From positions 2,797,501-2,861,500 of the forward strand of contig NZ_CP127173.1 of assembly GCF_030264295.1 (NCBI RefSeq): DNA of 64,000 nucleotides. The letters run 5' to 3'. Each line of letters starts with the position of its first letter. Position 1 is the first letter of the stretch. The notes beneath the pieces are model-generated. The model was not told the DNA's origin, made no database searches, and saw nothing but the letters and a program-made list of their open reading frames with translations. Origin of the DNA: Amycolatopsis nalaikhensis. GTDB lineage: Bacteria > Actinomycetota > Actinomycetes > Mycobacteriales > Pseudonocardiaceae. Shown here in pieces: positions 52,317 to 60,612 of this stretch. A program made the translations under genes and the position numbers.

Positions 52317-52847
52317 GTGAGTGCGAGCGTGGGCGAAAGCGTGCCGGGGGACCTGGGCACGCCGACGTTCCACGACCTGTTCCGGGAGTACTTCGGCCAG
52401 ATGACGCGGCTGGCCCACCTGCTCGGCGCGGACGACGCGGAGAACGTCGCGCAGGAGGCCTTCGTCAAGCTCCACCAGCGGTGGGACACCCTGGCCGACC
52501 ACACCCGGGTCGTCGGCTACCTGCGCACGACCGTGGTGAACATGTCGCGGTCGCGGACGCGGCACCTGCGGGTGGTCCGGCGGACCCCGCAGGACCGGCC
52601 GCCGGACGAGCTGTCGGCCGAGGTCAGAGCGGTGGCCAACTGGGAGCACCAGCGCCTGCGCGGGGTGCTCGAGAAGCTGTCCGGACGGCAGCGCGAGGTC
52701 CTCGTGCTGCGGTACTGGCTGGACCTGAGCACGGCGGGTATCGCCGAGACGCTCGGCATCTCGCCGGGCACGGTCAAGGCGACGACCCACCACGCGATGG
52801 AGAACCTGCGCAAGCACTTGGGGGACGACCTGGGAGGTGAGCGATGA
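52317..52847 (+). CDS. ECF-type RNA polymerase sigma factor (SigE-family group)
   Basis: Sigma factor of about 176 residues. Region 2 has FREYFGQMTRLAHLLGADD and AQEAFVKLHQRWDTL. Region 4 has KLSGRQREVLVLRYWLDLST and AETLGISPGTVKATTHHAM, as in the actinobacterial SigE-like ECF group. The start is uncertain: GTG 52317 has GAGG only 1 base away; GTG 52329 and 52341 are alternatives. Its stop overlaps the next ATG (52844-52847), which encodes a membrane protein that may be its anti-sigma partner. Confidence 0.88.
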   Translation: MSASVGESVPGDLGTPTFHDLFREYFGQMTRLAHLLGADDAENVAQEAFVKLHQRWDTLADHTRVVGYLRTTVVNMSRSRTRHLRVVRRTPQDRPPDELSAEVRAVANWEHQRLRGVLEKLSGRQREVLVLRYWLDLSTAGIAETLGISPGTVKATTHHAMENLRKHLGDDLGGER

Positions 52848-53563
52848 CCGACCTCGAACGCAAGCTGGCCGAAGCACTGCGCGACCAGGCCGGGTCGGTC
52901 ACGCCGAACCTCGACGCGGCGTGGGCCGAGCAGCAGCGGCGCCAGCGGCGCCCACCGCGGCGTCGCAAGGTGGCGGTGTGGGGCGCCCCGCTGGCCGCCG
53001 TGCTGGTCGTGCTGACCAGCGTGCTGGTGGCGACCAAGGTGAACACGGCACCCGAGCCGGTGATGCCCGCGAAGCCGGGCCAGGAGCTGGTCATCGCCAA
53101 GCCGCTGATCTCGCCGAACGTGAGCCACAACGGTGAGCCGAAGGCGCTCACCGACTTCGTGGGGCAGACCGACACGTGGACCTCGTACGCCGTCGAAGCC
53201 ACCGACAGCACGGGAAAGGGCGTGCTCTGCGTCGAGGCGTTGCCGAAGGGCGCGACCCACGGCGGGCCGCAGTCGAACTTCGGCATCGAATCGCCCTCGT
53301 GCGTCCCCGTCTCGGGAGACCCCGTGCGCGCCGGGTACGTCGGCAAGAACGGCGGCCCGCTGCCCGCGGGCAAGGCGGTCTTCCTGGTCGGCCCGGCCGT
53401 GCAGGTGCTGCGCCTCTACGACGCCGCGGGTGACCTGACGCAGGCCCGGCCGGTCGGCCCGCTGGGTGCGTGGCGGCTGTTCCTCGCCGACTTCGAGCCC
53501 GGTTCGCCGCCGGTCCGGTTCGAGATCAGCCCAGCCCAGGAAGCGCACCCGGCAAGTCGGTGA
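52844..53563 (+). CDS. Membrane protein coupled to the sigma factor (possible anti-sigma factor)
   Basis: Protein of 239 residues: a charged cytoplasmic N-terminus of about 43 residues (DLERKLAEALRDQAG), one transmembrane helix (VAVWGAPLAAVLVVLTSVLVA) and an extracytoplasmic domain with two cysteines (VLCVEALP, PSCVPVSG). The 4-base ATGA overlap with the sigma gene and this topology suit an anti-sigma role, but there is no recognisable ZAS motif. Its 3' end overlaps the convergent HAD gene by 38 bases. Confidence 0.7.
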   Translation: MTDLERKLAEALRDQAGSVTPNLDAAWAEQQRRQRRPPRRRKVAVWGAPLAAVLVVLTSVLVATKVNTAPEPVMPAKPGQELVIAKPLISPNVSHNGEPKALTDFVGQTDTWTSYAVEATDSTGKGVLCVEALPKGATHGGPQSNFGIESPSCVPVSGDPVRAGYVGKNGGPLPAGKAVFLVGPAVQVLRLYDAAGDLTQARPVGPLGAWRLFLADFEPGSPPVRFEISPAQEAHPASR

Positions 53564-54167
53564 TCTTCTCGACCGTCACCGTGGCCTGCTTCAGCACCTC
53601 GGGGTCCGGCGGGAAGTGCGGGTTGGGCACCGCGTAGACGGTCATCTTCGCCGCCAGCGCCGCCCGCAGCCCGTTCGTCGAGTCCTCGACGGCCGCGCAG
53701 TTCTCGGGTGCGACGCCCAGCAGCTCGGCCGCCCGCAGGTAGACGTCCGGCGCCGGTTTCCCGGCCCCGACCTGCTCGGACGACACCGCCGCGCCCACCG
53801 GCAGGCCGGTCACGTCGAGGAAGCCCTTGATCAGGATCACCGGCGACGAGCTGGCGATCGCCACCGGCCACTTCGCCGACACCTGTCGCACGACGTCCAC
53901 GGCGCCCGGGATCAGCGGCGGCTCGGCGGCGTACCGCGCCGCCATCCGCTTGACCACCAGCGTCGCGATCTCGGCCGGGGTCGTCCGTGCGCCCAGCTCC
54001 TCCACCAGGTAGCGGGCCCATTCGGGGGTGCTCATCCCCTGCTGGGCCCGGGTCGCTTCCTCGCGCCAGGTCCCGCCGTGCTCGGCGACGACCGCGCGCC
54101 GCACCTCGTCCCAGATGCGTTCGGAGTCGACGAGTACACCGTCGAGGTCGAAGATCACCGCGTCCAT
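53526..54167 (-). CDS. HAD-family phosphatase / phosphoglucomutase-like protein
   Basis: Protein of 213 residues. It has the HAD nucleophile motif AVIFDLDGVLVDSE (Asp 8 and 10), a helical cap, SSS (IASSSPVILI), the lysine in GAGKPAPDVYL and the acidic motif VEDSTNGLRAAL. It resembles beta-phosphoglucomutase-like sugar phosphatases; the exact substrate is not known. ATG 54167 lies 7 bases after TAGGCT, a leaderless layout. It is divergent from a MarR gene across 67 bases. Confidence 0.85.
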   Translation of the reverse strand: MDAVIFDLDGVLVDSERIWDEVRRAVVAEHGGTWREEATRAQQGMSTPEWARYLVEELGARTTPAEIATLVVKRMAARYAAEPPLIPGAVDVVRQVSAKWPVAIASSSPVILIKGFLDVTGLPVGAAVSSEQVGAGKPAPDVYLRAAELLGVAPENCAAVEDSTNGLRAALAAKMTVYAVPNPHFPPDPEVLKQATVTVEKITDLPGALPGLG

Positions 54168-54221
54168 GCCCCAGAGCCTAACCTGTGAGCCGAGTTACTT
54201 AGTCACCCTTACTAAATTTTG

Positions 54222-54234
54222 TTAGCATAGCTAA
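54222..54234. promoter_or_regulatory. Palindrome at the MarR start
   Basis: TTAGC-ATA-GCTAA is followed directly by GTG 54235 and includes the -10 TAGCAT (54223-54228). It suits autorepression of the MarR-MFS operon. Confidence 0.6.
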
Positions 54235-54693
54235 GTGACTTCCGCGATCACCGACCTCGCCCACCGGCTCCGGCCGCTGGTCTTCCGGTTGTACCACCAG
54301 GTGCGCCGCCAGACCCCGCAGCTGAACCTCACCCTCACCCAGGGCTCGGTGCTGAGCGAGCTGGTCAACGGCGGGCCGCGCCGGATGAGCGCGCTGGCCG
54401 AGTTCGAGCAGGTCAAGCTGCCGTCGATGACCGACGTCGTCAGCCGGCTCGAACGGCTCGGCCTCGCCATCCGCACGCCCGACCCCGCCGACCGCCGCGC
54501 GGTGCTCGTGCGCGTCACCGACGAGGGCCGCCGCTTCTACGCCGAGACGGTGGCCGCCCGGGAGGAGTTCCTCCGCGAGCGGCTCATCGCCATGGACGAC
54601 GCCGACCGCGCCGCGATCGAAGCCGCCCTCCCGGCTCTCGCCAAATTGCTTGTCGACACCAAGAAGGAGGAACTGATCAGCGATGAGCGCTGA
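54235..54693 (+). CDS. MarR-family regulator of the MFS operon
   Basis: Protein of 152 residues. The winged helix has RMSALAEFEQVKLPSMTDVV for recognition and DPADRRAVLVRVTDEG as the wing. GTG 54235 is preceded by TAGCAT and a 6-base spacer, so the mRNA is probably leaderless. Its 3' end overlaps the MFS gene by 11 bases, so the two form an operon. Such pairs commonly respond to the exported drug. Confidence 0.9.
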   Translation: MTSAITDLAHRLRPLVFRLYHQVRRQTPQLNLTLTQGSVLSELVNGGPRRMSALAEFEQVKLPSMTDVVSRLERLGLAIRTPDPADRRAVLVRVTDEGRRFYAETVAAREEFLRERLIAMDDADRAAIEAALPALAKLLVDTKKEELISDER

Positions 54694-55900
54694 GCACCAC
54701 TCGAGCCTGCTGGACGCCGTCAAGGGCCAGCCCAAGCAGGTGTGGATCACCGCGTTCGCCGCGGTCATCGCCTTCATGGGCATCGGCCTGGTCGACCCGA
54801 TCCTGCTCTCGATCGCCAAGGGCCTGAACGCGACGCCGTCGCAGGTCACCCTGCTCTTCTCGTCCTACCTCGGCGTCCAGGTGATCGCGATGCTGGTCAC
54901 CGGGGCGGCGAGCGCCCGCTTCGGGGCCAAGCGCACCGTGCTGGTCGGGCTGACGCTGATCGTCGCCGCCACCGCGTTGTGCGCGGCCGCGGGCTCGATC
55001 GAGCAACTCGTCGGGCTGCGCGCGGTCTGGGGCCTCGGCAATGCGTTCTTCATCGCGACCGCGCTTTCGGTGATCGTCGGCGCCGCGACCGGCGGCCAGG
55101 CGGGCGCGATCCTGCTCTACGAAGCCGCCCTCGGTGTCGGCCTGTCGGTCGGCCCGCTGCTGGGTGCGCTGCTCGGCAGCATCTCGTGGCGCGGCCCGTT
55201 CCTCGGCACCGCGATCCTGATGGCCGGCGCGCTCGTGCTGTGCGCGGTCTTCCTCAAGAGCGACAAGCACGAGAAGCGGGCGCCGATCAAGCTGCTCGAC
55301 CCGCTGCGCGCGCTCAAGCACACCGGCCTGCTGCGGACCTCCGTCGCCTCGGCGCTGTACACCGCCGCGTTCTTCGCGGTGCTGGCCTGGTCGCCGTTCG
55401 TCCTCGGCTGGAACGCGATCGCCGTCGGCCTGGTCTTCTGCGGCTGGGGCCTGTGCGTCGCGGTCGCCGGCGTCGCCCTCGCGCCGCGGCTGGCCGCCAA
55501 GCTCGGCGAGCGGCACGCGGCCGCGGCCGCCGTCTTCGGCTACGCCGTGCTGATGCTGGTGCTCGCCGTGCCGAGCAAGCCGGTGCTGGTCGCCGGGATC
55601 ATCGTCTCCGGCCTGGTTTCCGGGCTGCTGAACACGTTGTTCACCGGCACCGCGATGTCGATCAGCGACGCGCCGCGTCCGGTCGCCAGCGCGGGCTACA
55701 ACTTCTGCCGCTGGCTGGGCGGCGCCGTCGCCGCGACGCTCGTCGGGCACGTGGCCGAGTGGTTCGGCTCGCCGCAGGCGCCGTTCGTCGCCTCGGCCGT
55801 GTTGTGCGTCGTCGCCGGTGGCCTGCTTTCCCTGCGGGAGAAGAAAGCCGACCCGCACACGGTGCCGAAGGAAGCGGCGCTCGTCGGCGAAGAGTTCTGA
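54683..55900 (+). CDS. MFS transporter (12-TM type)
   Basis: Inner-membrane exporter of 405 residues with about 12 helices. ARFGAKRTVLVG after helix 2 is motif A, and LGVGLSVGPLLGALLGSISWRG is the antiporter motif C. AAGGAGGAA inside the MarR gene serves as its ribosome site. It is probably a drug or metabolite exporter controlled by the MarR protein. A terminator follows. Confidence 0.9.
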   Translation: MSAEHHSSLLDAVKGQPKQVWITAFAAVIAFMGIGLVDPILLSIAKGLNATPSQVTLLFSSYLGVQVIAMLVTGAASARFGAKRTVLVGLTLIVAATALCAAAGSIEQLVGLRAVWGLGNAFFIATALSVIVGAATGGQAGAILLYEAALGVGLSVGPLLGALLGSISWRGPFLGTAILMAGALVLCAVFLKSDKHEKRAPIKLLDPLRALKHTGLLRTSVASALYTAAFFAVLAWSPFVLGWNAIAVGLVFCGWGLCVAVAGVALAPRLAAKLGERHAAAAAVFGYAVLMLVLAVPSKPVLVAGIIVSGLVSGLLNTLFTGTAMSISDAPRPVASAGYNFCRWLGGAVAATLVGHVAEWFGSPQAPFVASAVLCVVAGGLLSLREKKADPHTVPKEAALVGEEF

Positions 55901-55916
55901 CCTCCGCACCCACGGT

Positions 55917-55948
55917 GACAGCCCCGGGACCCGCGTCCCGGGGCTGTC
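55917..55948 (+). terminator. Terminator after the MFS gene
   Basis: GACAGCCCCGGGAC and GTCCCGGGGCTGTC form a 14-bp perfect stem with the loop CCGC. Confidence 0.85.
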
Positions 55949-55952
55949 GGCT

Positions 55953-55974
55953 GTACACCCGTTGTTCACCCAGA
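55953..55974 (+). promoter_or_regulatory. PHO box (PhoP-type direct repeat) before phoX
   Basis: GTACACCCGTT (55953-55963) is directly followed by GTTCACCCAGA (55964-55974), two 11-base units of the Streptomyces PHO-box type with GTTCACC. The -10 candidate TAGGTT is at 56002-56007. It is placed as expected for phosphate-starvation control. Confidence 0.6.
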
Positions 55975-56041
55975 AGTCCGGAAAGGCTGGTTTTCGGCGC
56001 TTAGGTTCGGTCCGTTCCCGAATCCCCACCATGGAGGCGCT

Positions 56042-58105
56042 GTGCTCGACCGCCTGCTCCCGCTGTTCCCCGCTCATCCGGGCGGCCGTTCCCCGATCAC
56101 CTGCGAGTACCGCTGCGGCAACGCGTGCGCCCACCCCGAGGCGAACGAGTCCGGGAACGAGTACTTCGGCGACGTCGTCAAGGACATCTCCCGCCGCCGG
56201 GTGTTCAAGGCGGGCGCCGTGATGGCCGCCGCCGCGGGCGGGTTCGCCGCGCTCTCCGGTACCGCCGCGGCCTCGCCGCTCCAGAAGCCCCGGCCGTCGC
56301 GTCCCGTGCCCGGCACCGACTTCGACGCCGTCCCGCCGAACAAGCTCGACGCCGTCAGCATCCCCGACGGCTACGCCCAGCGCGTCGTCGTCCGCTGGGG
56401 CGACCCGGTCGTCGCGGGCGCGCCGAAGTTCGACTTCACCAGGCAGACCGCGGCGGCGCAGGCCAAGCAGTTCGGCTACAACAACGACTTCGTCGGCCTG
56501 ATCCCGCAGGATCCGCTGGGCCTGACGAACCTGCTCGTGGTCAACCACGAGTACACGACCGAGGTCCACATGTTCCCGGCCGACCAGTACGACCCGGCGA
56601 ACCCGACCGAGGAGCAGGTCAAGATCGCCTGGGCCGCGCACGGCCTTTCGGTGCTGCTGACCCGCCGCGACCCGGTGCGCGGCGGCCTCGAGGTGGTCCC
56701 GAGCCGCTACGGCCGCCGGATCACGCTCGACACGATCTTCGAGGTCCGCGGCCCGGCCGCCGGTTCGAAGTACCTGAAGACGTCGGCCGACCCGTCCGGG
56801 CGCAAGGTCCGCGGCACGCAGAACAACTGCTCCGGCGGCGTGACGCCGTGGGGCACGGTCCTGTCCGGCGAAGAGAACTTCGACCAGTACTTCGCCAACT
56901 CCGACAAGGTCACCGACCCGGTCGTCGCGGCGCGGCTCAAGCGCTACACGGTCGGCACCGGTGCCAGCACCCGCAAGTGGGAGCGGTTCGACAAGCGCTG
57001 GGACGTCTCGCAGGAGCCCAACGAGCCGAACCGCTTCGGCTGGGTCGTCGAGATCGACCCGAACGACCCGACGTCGACGCCGGTCAAGCACACCGCGCTC
57101 GGCCGGTTCAAGCACGAGGCCGCGAACGTCAAGATCACCGCCGACGGCCACGTCGCCGTCTACTCCGGGGACGACAGCCGCTTCGAGTACATCTACAAGT
57201 ACGTCTCGAAGGGCAAGTACAAGCCGGGCAACAGCGCGCACGCGCGTCGCCACAACATGGCGCTGCTCGACGACGGCACCCTGTACGTCGCCCGCTTCAC
57301 CGGCGACAGCCCGGCCGCGGAGATCGACGGCACGGGCACGCTGCCCGCCGACGGCGAGTTCGACGGCACCGGCGAGTGGATCCCGCTGGCCAGCGGCGAC
57401 AAGTCCTTTGTGGACGGCTTCACCGCCGAGGAGGTCTACGTCTTCACGCGCCAGGCCGCGGACAAGGTGGCCGCCACGAAGATGGACCGCCCGGAGGACA
57501 TCGAGCCGAACCCGGTCAACGGCCGGATCTACGCGGCGCTGACCAACAACACCGACCGCGGCGCGGCCGGCAAGGCCGGCGTCGACGAGGTGAACCCGCG
57601 CAACGGCAACAAGAACGGGCACGTCCTGGAGTGGGAGGAGGCCCGCGGCGACGCGGCGTCGACGAAGTTCTCCTGGCGGCTGCTGCTCGTCTGCGGTGAC
57701 CCCACCGCGGCCGACACCTACTTCGGCGGCTTCGACAAGAGCCAGGTCAGCCCGATCTCCTGCCCGGACAACGTGGCCTTCGACCGGCACGGCAACCTGT
57801 GGATCTCCACCGACGGCAACGCGCTCGGCGCGAACGACGGGCTGTTCTCGGTGCCGGTGACCGGGCCGGAGCGCGGGCACGTCAAGCAGTTCCTCTCGGT
57901 GCCGGTCGGCGCCGAGACGTGCGGCCCGGTGGTGACCGACAACGTGGTGCTCGTCGCGGTGCAGCACCCGGGTGAGAACGCGACGAGCTCGGCGAACCCG
58001 ACGTCGCACTGGCCCGACGGCGGCACCGCGCAGCCGCGGCCGTCGATCGTCTCGGTGTGGAAGAAGGGCCGCTTCGGGCTGCCCGGCCGCATCGGCGAGC
58101 GCTGA
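56042..58105 (+). CDS. phoX: PhoX-type alkaline phosphatase (DUF839), Tat-exported
   Basis: Secreted phosphatase of 687 residues of the PhoX family (calcium/iron dependent), which releases phosphate from organic esters. A twin-arginine signal at about residues 50-75 (SRRRVFKAGAVMAAAAGGF) lies after a 45-residue N-terminal stretch containing three cysteines. Family motifs include NNCSGGVTPWGTVLSGEENF, VVNHEYT and DGHVAVYSGDD. GTG 56042 is preceded by GGAGG. The PHO box about 70 bases upstream supports phosphate control. Confidence 0.88.
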   Translation: MLDRLLPLFPAHPGGRSPITCEYRCGNACAHPEANESGNEYFGDVVKDISRRRVFKAGAVMAAAAGGFAALSGTAAASPLQKPRPSRPVPGTDFDAVPPNKLDAVSIPDGYAQRVVVRWGDPVVAGAPKFDFTRQTAAAQAKQFGYNNDFVGLIPQDPLGLTNLLVVNHEYTTEVHMFPADQYDPANPTEEQVKIAWAAHGLSVLLTRRDPVRGGLEVVPSRYGRRITLDTIFEVRGPAAGSKYLKTSADPSGRKVRGTQNNCSGGVTPWGTVLSGEENFDQYFANSDKVTDPVVAARLKRYTVGTGASTRKWERFDKRWDVSQEPNEPNRFGWVVEIDPNDPTSTPVKHTALGRFKHEAANVKITADGHVAVYSGDDSRFEYIYKYVSKGKYKPGNSAHARRHNMALLDDGTLYVARFTGDSPAAEIDGTGTLPADGEFDGTGEWIPLASGDKSFVDGFTAEEVYVFTRQAADKVAATKMDRPEDIEPNPVNGRIYAALTNNTDRGAAGKAGVDEVNPRNGNKNGHVLEWEEARGDAASTKFSWRLLLVCGDPTAADTYFGGFDKSQVSPISCPDNVAFDRHGNLWISTDGNALGANDGLFSVPVTGPERGHVKQFLSVPVGAETCGPVVTDNVVLVAVQHPGENATSSANPTSHWPDGGTAQPRPSIVSVWKKGRFGLPGRIGER

Positions 58106-58192
58106 CGCACGCGGCCCGCACCGGCCGAGGTTCACTCTTAAGTGGACGGTTCTCGCCCGGTGCGGGCCCTCGCCCCGCGCCATAGTCGAGGC

Positions 58193-59797
58193 ATGGTCCG
58201 TTCGACGCGCGTGGTGGCAGTGGCGGTGGTGGCGTTCTCGGGGACGGTCGTACCCGCGGCCGCCGCGGACCCGCCCCCGGCGTGCGGCGGGATCGCGGCG
58301 AACCCGAGCGTCGAGGAGACGGCGCGCAACGGCGCCCCCGACGGCTACGTCTTCACCCCGGCCGCGCCGGTCCCGCCCGGGACGCCGGCGGCGAAACAGC
58401 CCAAGCTGCTGACAGAGCAGGCGTACGCGGTCGACGGCCAGCGCTCGGCGGTGATCCAGACGCCGGACGGCAAGGCCAGCACGGCGTACCAGACCGAGAA
58501 GTTCGTGCCCGGCGGCGTGTACACGCTGAGCGTGTCGACGGCCTCGCACGCCCCGGGCAGCGGTCCGGCGACCGGCCTGCGGTTCTTCGACGCGACCGGC
58601 GCCCAGGTGCAGGAGACGAAGCTGGTCGCCGACCACAACGCGGGCGACGGGCACCTCGCGAAGCAGGACTTCCCGGCGGCGACGGCGTCGGCCAAGGCGA
58701 CCACGGTGAAGTTCTTCGCCACCACGAGCTCCGAGCGGCTGCGCTGGGACTGCGTCGACCTGCGCCTCGCGGCGTATTCGGTGAAGAAGGAAGTGCAGAA
58801 CCCGGCGACCGGCGCGTGGGGCCCGTTCGCGACCGTGACCGCGGGCGAGACCGCGCACTACCGGATCACGGTGGCGAACGAAGGCACGCAGGACCTGACC
58901 GGGATCACGGTGCAGGACCCGTGGTGCGCGGCGCCGTTCGAGCCGTTCGCGCTGGCGGCGGGCGCGAACCGGCAGCTGACCTGCGACCACCCGGACCTCA
59001 CGGTGGCCGACACGGGGCACGTCAACACGGCGAAGGTAACCGGGGTCCAGTACCCGGGCGGCACGCTGGGCGACAAGACGGCGTCGGCGACGATCACCGT
59101 CGTGCCGCCGCCGTCGATCGCGAAGCTCGGCGACTTCGCCTGGAACGACCGCAACCGCGACGGGCTGCAGGACCCGGACGAGCCGGGCGTCGCGGGCGTC
59201 AAGGTGACCCTGAAGGACGGCGCGGGCGGCACGGTCGGCACCGCGACCACGGACGAAAAGGGCCACTACGGCTTCGAGAAGCTGAAGGACGGCACCTACC
59301 AGGTGTGCTTCGCCGTCCCGGGCGAGTTCACGGTGACGCGCAAGGACGCGGGCGCCGACGACCGCGATTCCGACGCGGACCCGGACGGCTGCACGGCACC
59401 GCGCACGCTGGGCGGCCCGGACCGCGAGAACTTCACGGTGGACATCGGCCTGGCCCCGCCGACGAACCGGATCGGCGACTTCGCCTGGACCGACACGGAC
59501 GGCAACGGCCTGCAGGACGCGGGCGAGCCGGGCCTGGCCGGGGTGAAGGCGGTGCTGAAGAACGGCGGCGAGGTGGCGAGCGTCGTCACCGGCCCGGACG
59601 GCGCGTACGCGTTCACCGGCCTCGAGGACGGCACCTACCAGGTGTGCTTCACGGCGGAGGGCCGCAAACCGACGGCGAAGGACGCGGGCGACGACGCGCG
59701 CGACTCCGACGCCGACCCGGCGACGGGCTGCGCGGACCCGCGCCCGCTGGGCCCGGACCACCGCGACGACCGCACGGTCGACGTCGGCTTCGCGTAG
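58193..59797 (+). CDS. Secreted surface protein with SdrD B-like repeat domains
   Basis: Protein of 534 residues. A signal peptide (RVVAVAVVAFSGTVVPAAAA) is followed by a beta-rich region, a DUF11-like segment (AHYRITVANEGTQDLTGITV), then two SdrD B-like domains starting LGDFAWNDRNRDGLQD (about 320) and IGDFAWTDTDGNGLQD (about 430), each with calcium-binding-like Asp patterns. No LPXTG or membrane anchor is present, so it is probably released or wall-associated. ATG 58193 follows CATAGT with a 6-base spacer (leaderless). Confidence 0.82.
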   Translation: MVRSTRVVAVAVVAFSGTVVPAAAADPPPACGGIAANPSVEETARNGAPDGYVFTPAAPVPPGTPAAKQPKLLTEQAYAVDGQRSAVIQTPDGKASTAYQTEKFVPGGVYTLSVSTASHAPGSGPATGLRFFDATGAQVQETKLVADHNAGDGHLAKQDFPAATASAKATTVKFFATTSSERLRWDCVDLRLAAYSVKKEVQNPATGAWGPFATVTAGETAHYRITVANEGTQDLTGITVQDPWCAAPFEPFALAAGANRQLTCDHPDLTVADTGHVNTAKVTGVQYPGGTLGDKTASATITVVPPPSIAKLGDFAWNDRNRDGLQDPDEPGVAGVKVTLKDGAGGTVGTATTDEKGHYGFEKLKDGTYQVCFAVPGEFTVTRKDAGADDRDSDADPDGCTAPRTLGGPDRENFTVDIGLAPPTNRIGDFAWTDTDGNGLQDAGEPGLAGVKAVLKNGGEVASVVTGPDGAYAFTGLEDGTYQVCFTAEGRKPTAKDAGDDARDSDADPATGCADPRPLGPDHRDDRTVDVGFA

Positions 59798-59810
59798 CTA
59801 CGGTGGGGGC

Positions 59811-60488
59811 ATGACGGATCTTCCCCTCGCCCTCGTGACCGGCGCCTCCCGCGGAATCGGCAAGGCGGTCGCCCACCAGCTGGCCCCGGCCCACCGCCTG
59901 CTCCTCGGCGGCCGGGACGCGGACGCGCTGGGCGCGCTGGCGGCGGAGCTGCCGGGAGCGAAGCCGTGGCCGGTCGAGCTGACGAACGCGGAGTCGCTCG
60001 CCGAGGCCGTGGCCGGGATCGATTCGCTCGACGTCCTGGTCCACTCGGCGGGCGTCGCGCGCCTCGGCCGCGTCGAGGACGCGTCGGCGTCGGCTTGGCG
60101 GGACAACTTCGAGGTCAACACGCTGGCGGTGGTCGAGCTGACCCGCCTGCTGCTCCCGGCGTTGCGCGCGGCCCGCGGCCACGTGGTGGTGATCAACTCG
60201 GGAGCGGGGTTGAACGCCCGCCCGGGCTGGTCCCCGTACGCGGCGAGCAAGTTCGCGGTCCGCGCGTTCGCCGACGCCCTGCGCGAGGAGGAGCCGCAGA
60301 TCAGGGTGACCACGGTCTACCCGGGCCGCACGGACACGGAGATGCAGCAGGAGATCTTCGCGGGCGAGGGCCGCGAGTACGACACCTCGCACCTGCTGAA
60401 GGCGGACTCGGTGGCGACCGCGGTGGTGACGGCGGTGTCAGCCACCCCGGACGCCCACCCGACGGAGGTCATCCTCCGCCCACGCTGA
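59811..60488 (+). CDS. Short-chain dehydrogenase/reductase (SDR)
   Basis: Enzyme of 225 residues with TGASRGIG (about residues 10-17), HSAG in place of NNAG, the active site INSGAG and YAASK. The substrate cannot be deduced. ATG 59811 is preceded by TACGGT and GGGGGC, so either a leaderless start or a Shine-Dalgarno is possible. It begins 13 bases after the surface-protein stop. Confidence 0.88.
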   Translation: MTDLPLALVTGASRGIGKAVAHQLAPAHRLLLGGRDADALGALAAELPGAKPWPVELTNAESLAEAVAGIDSLDVLVHSAGVARLGRVEDASASAWRDNFEVNTLAVVELTRLLLPALRAARGHVVVINSGAGLNARPGWSPYAASKFAVRAFADALREEEPQIRVTTVYPGRTDTEMQQEIFAGEGREYDTSHLLKADSVATAVVTAVSATPDAHPTEVILRPR

Positions 60489-60531
60489 CCAGGCCGGGGC
60501 CCCGCCCTTCCCTGGGGGGCTGCCCCGTGCC

Positions 60532-60554
60532 CAGTCTATCGGCGGTGGCCGACA
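60532..60554 (-). promoter_or_regulatory. RecA-independent DNA-damage (PafBC-type) promoter motif, copy 2
   Basis: On the minus strand this reads TTGTCGGCC-ACCGCCGA-TAGACT, again the TTGTCRGTG-N8-TAnnnT layout, here with the GTG replaced by GCC. It is nearly identical in arrangement to 14812-14834 and is followed on the plus strand by a perfect DnaA box TTGTCCACA at 60586-60594. It points toward the 3' end of the SDR gene, where no minus-strand gene exists. Confidence 0.4.
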
Positions 60555-60612
60555 ACTCCGGCGCACCAAGGCTTCCCGCGCGGAGTTGTCCACATCGGCG
60601 CGGACCTGTGGA

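Noticed and set aside
54677..59761. Open frame of 1694 codons on the minus strand
   Set aside because: It covers the MFS, PhoX and surface-protein genes; its composition is that of a shadow frame without any domain.
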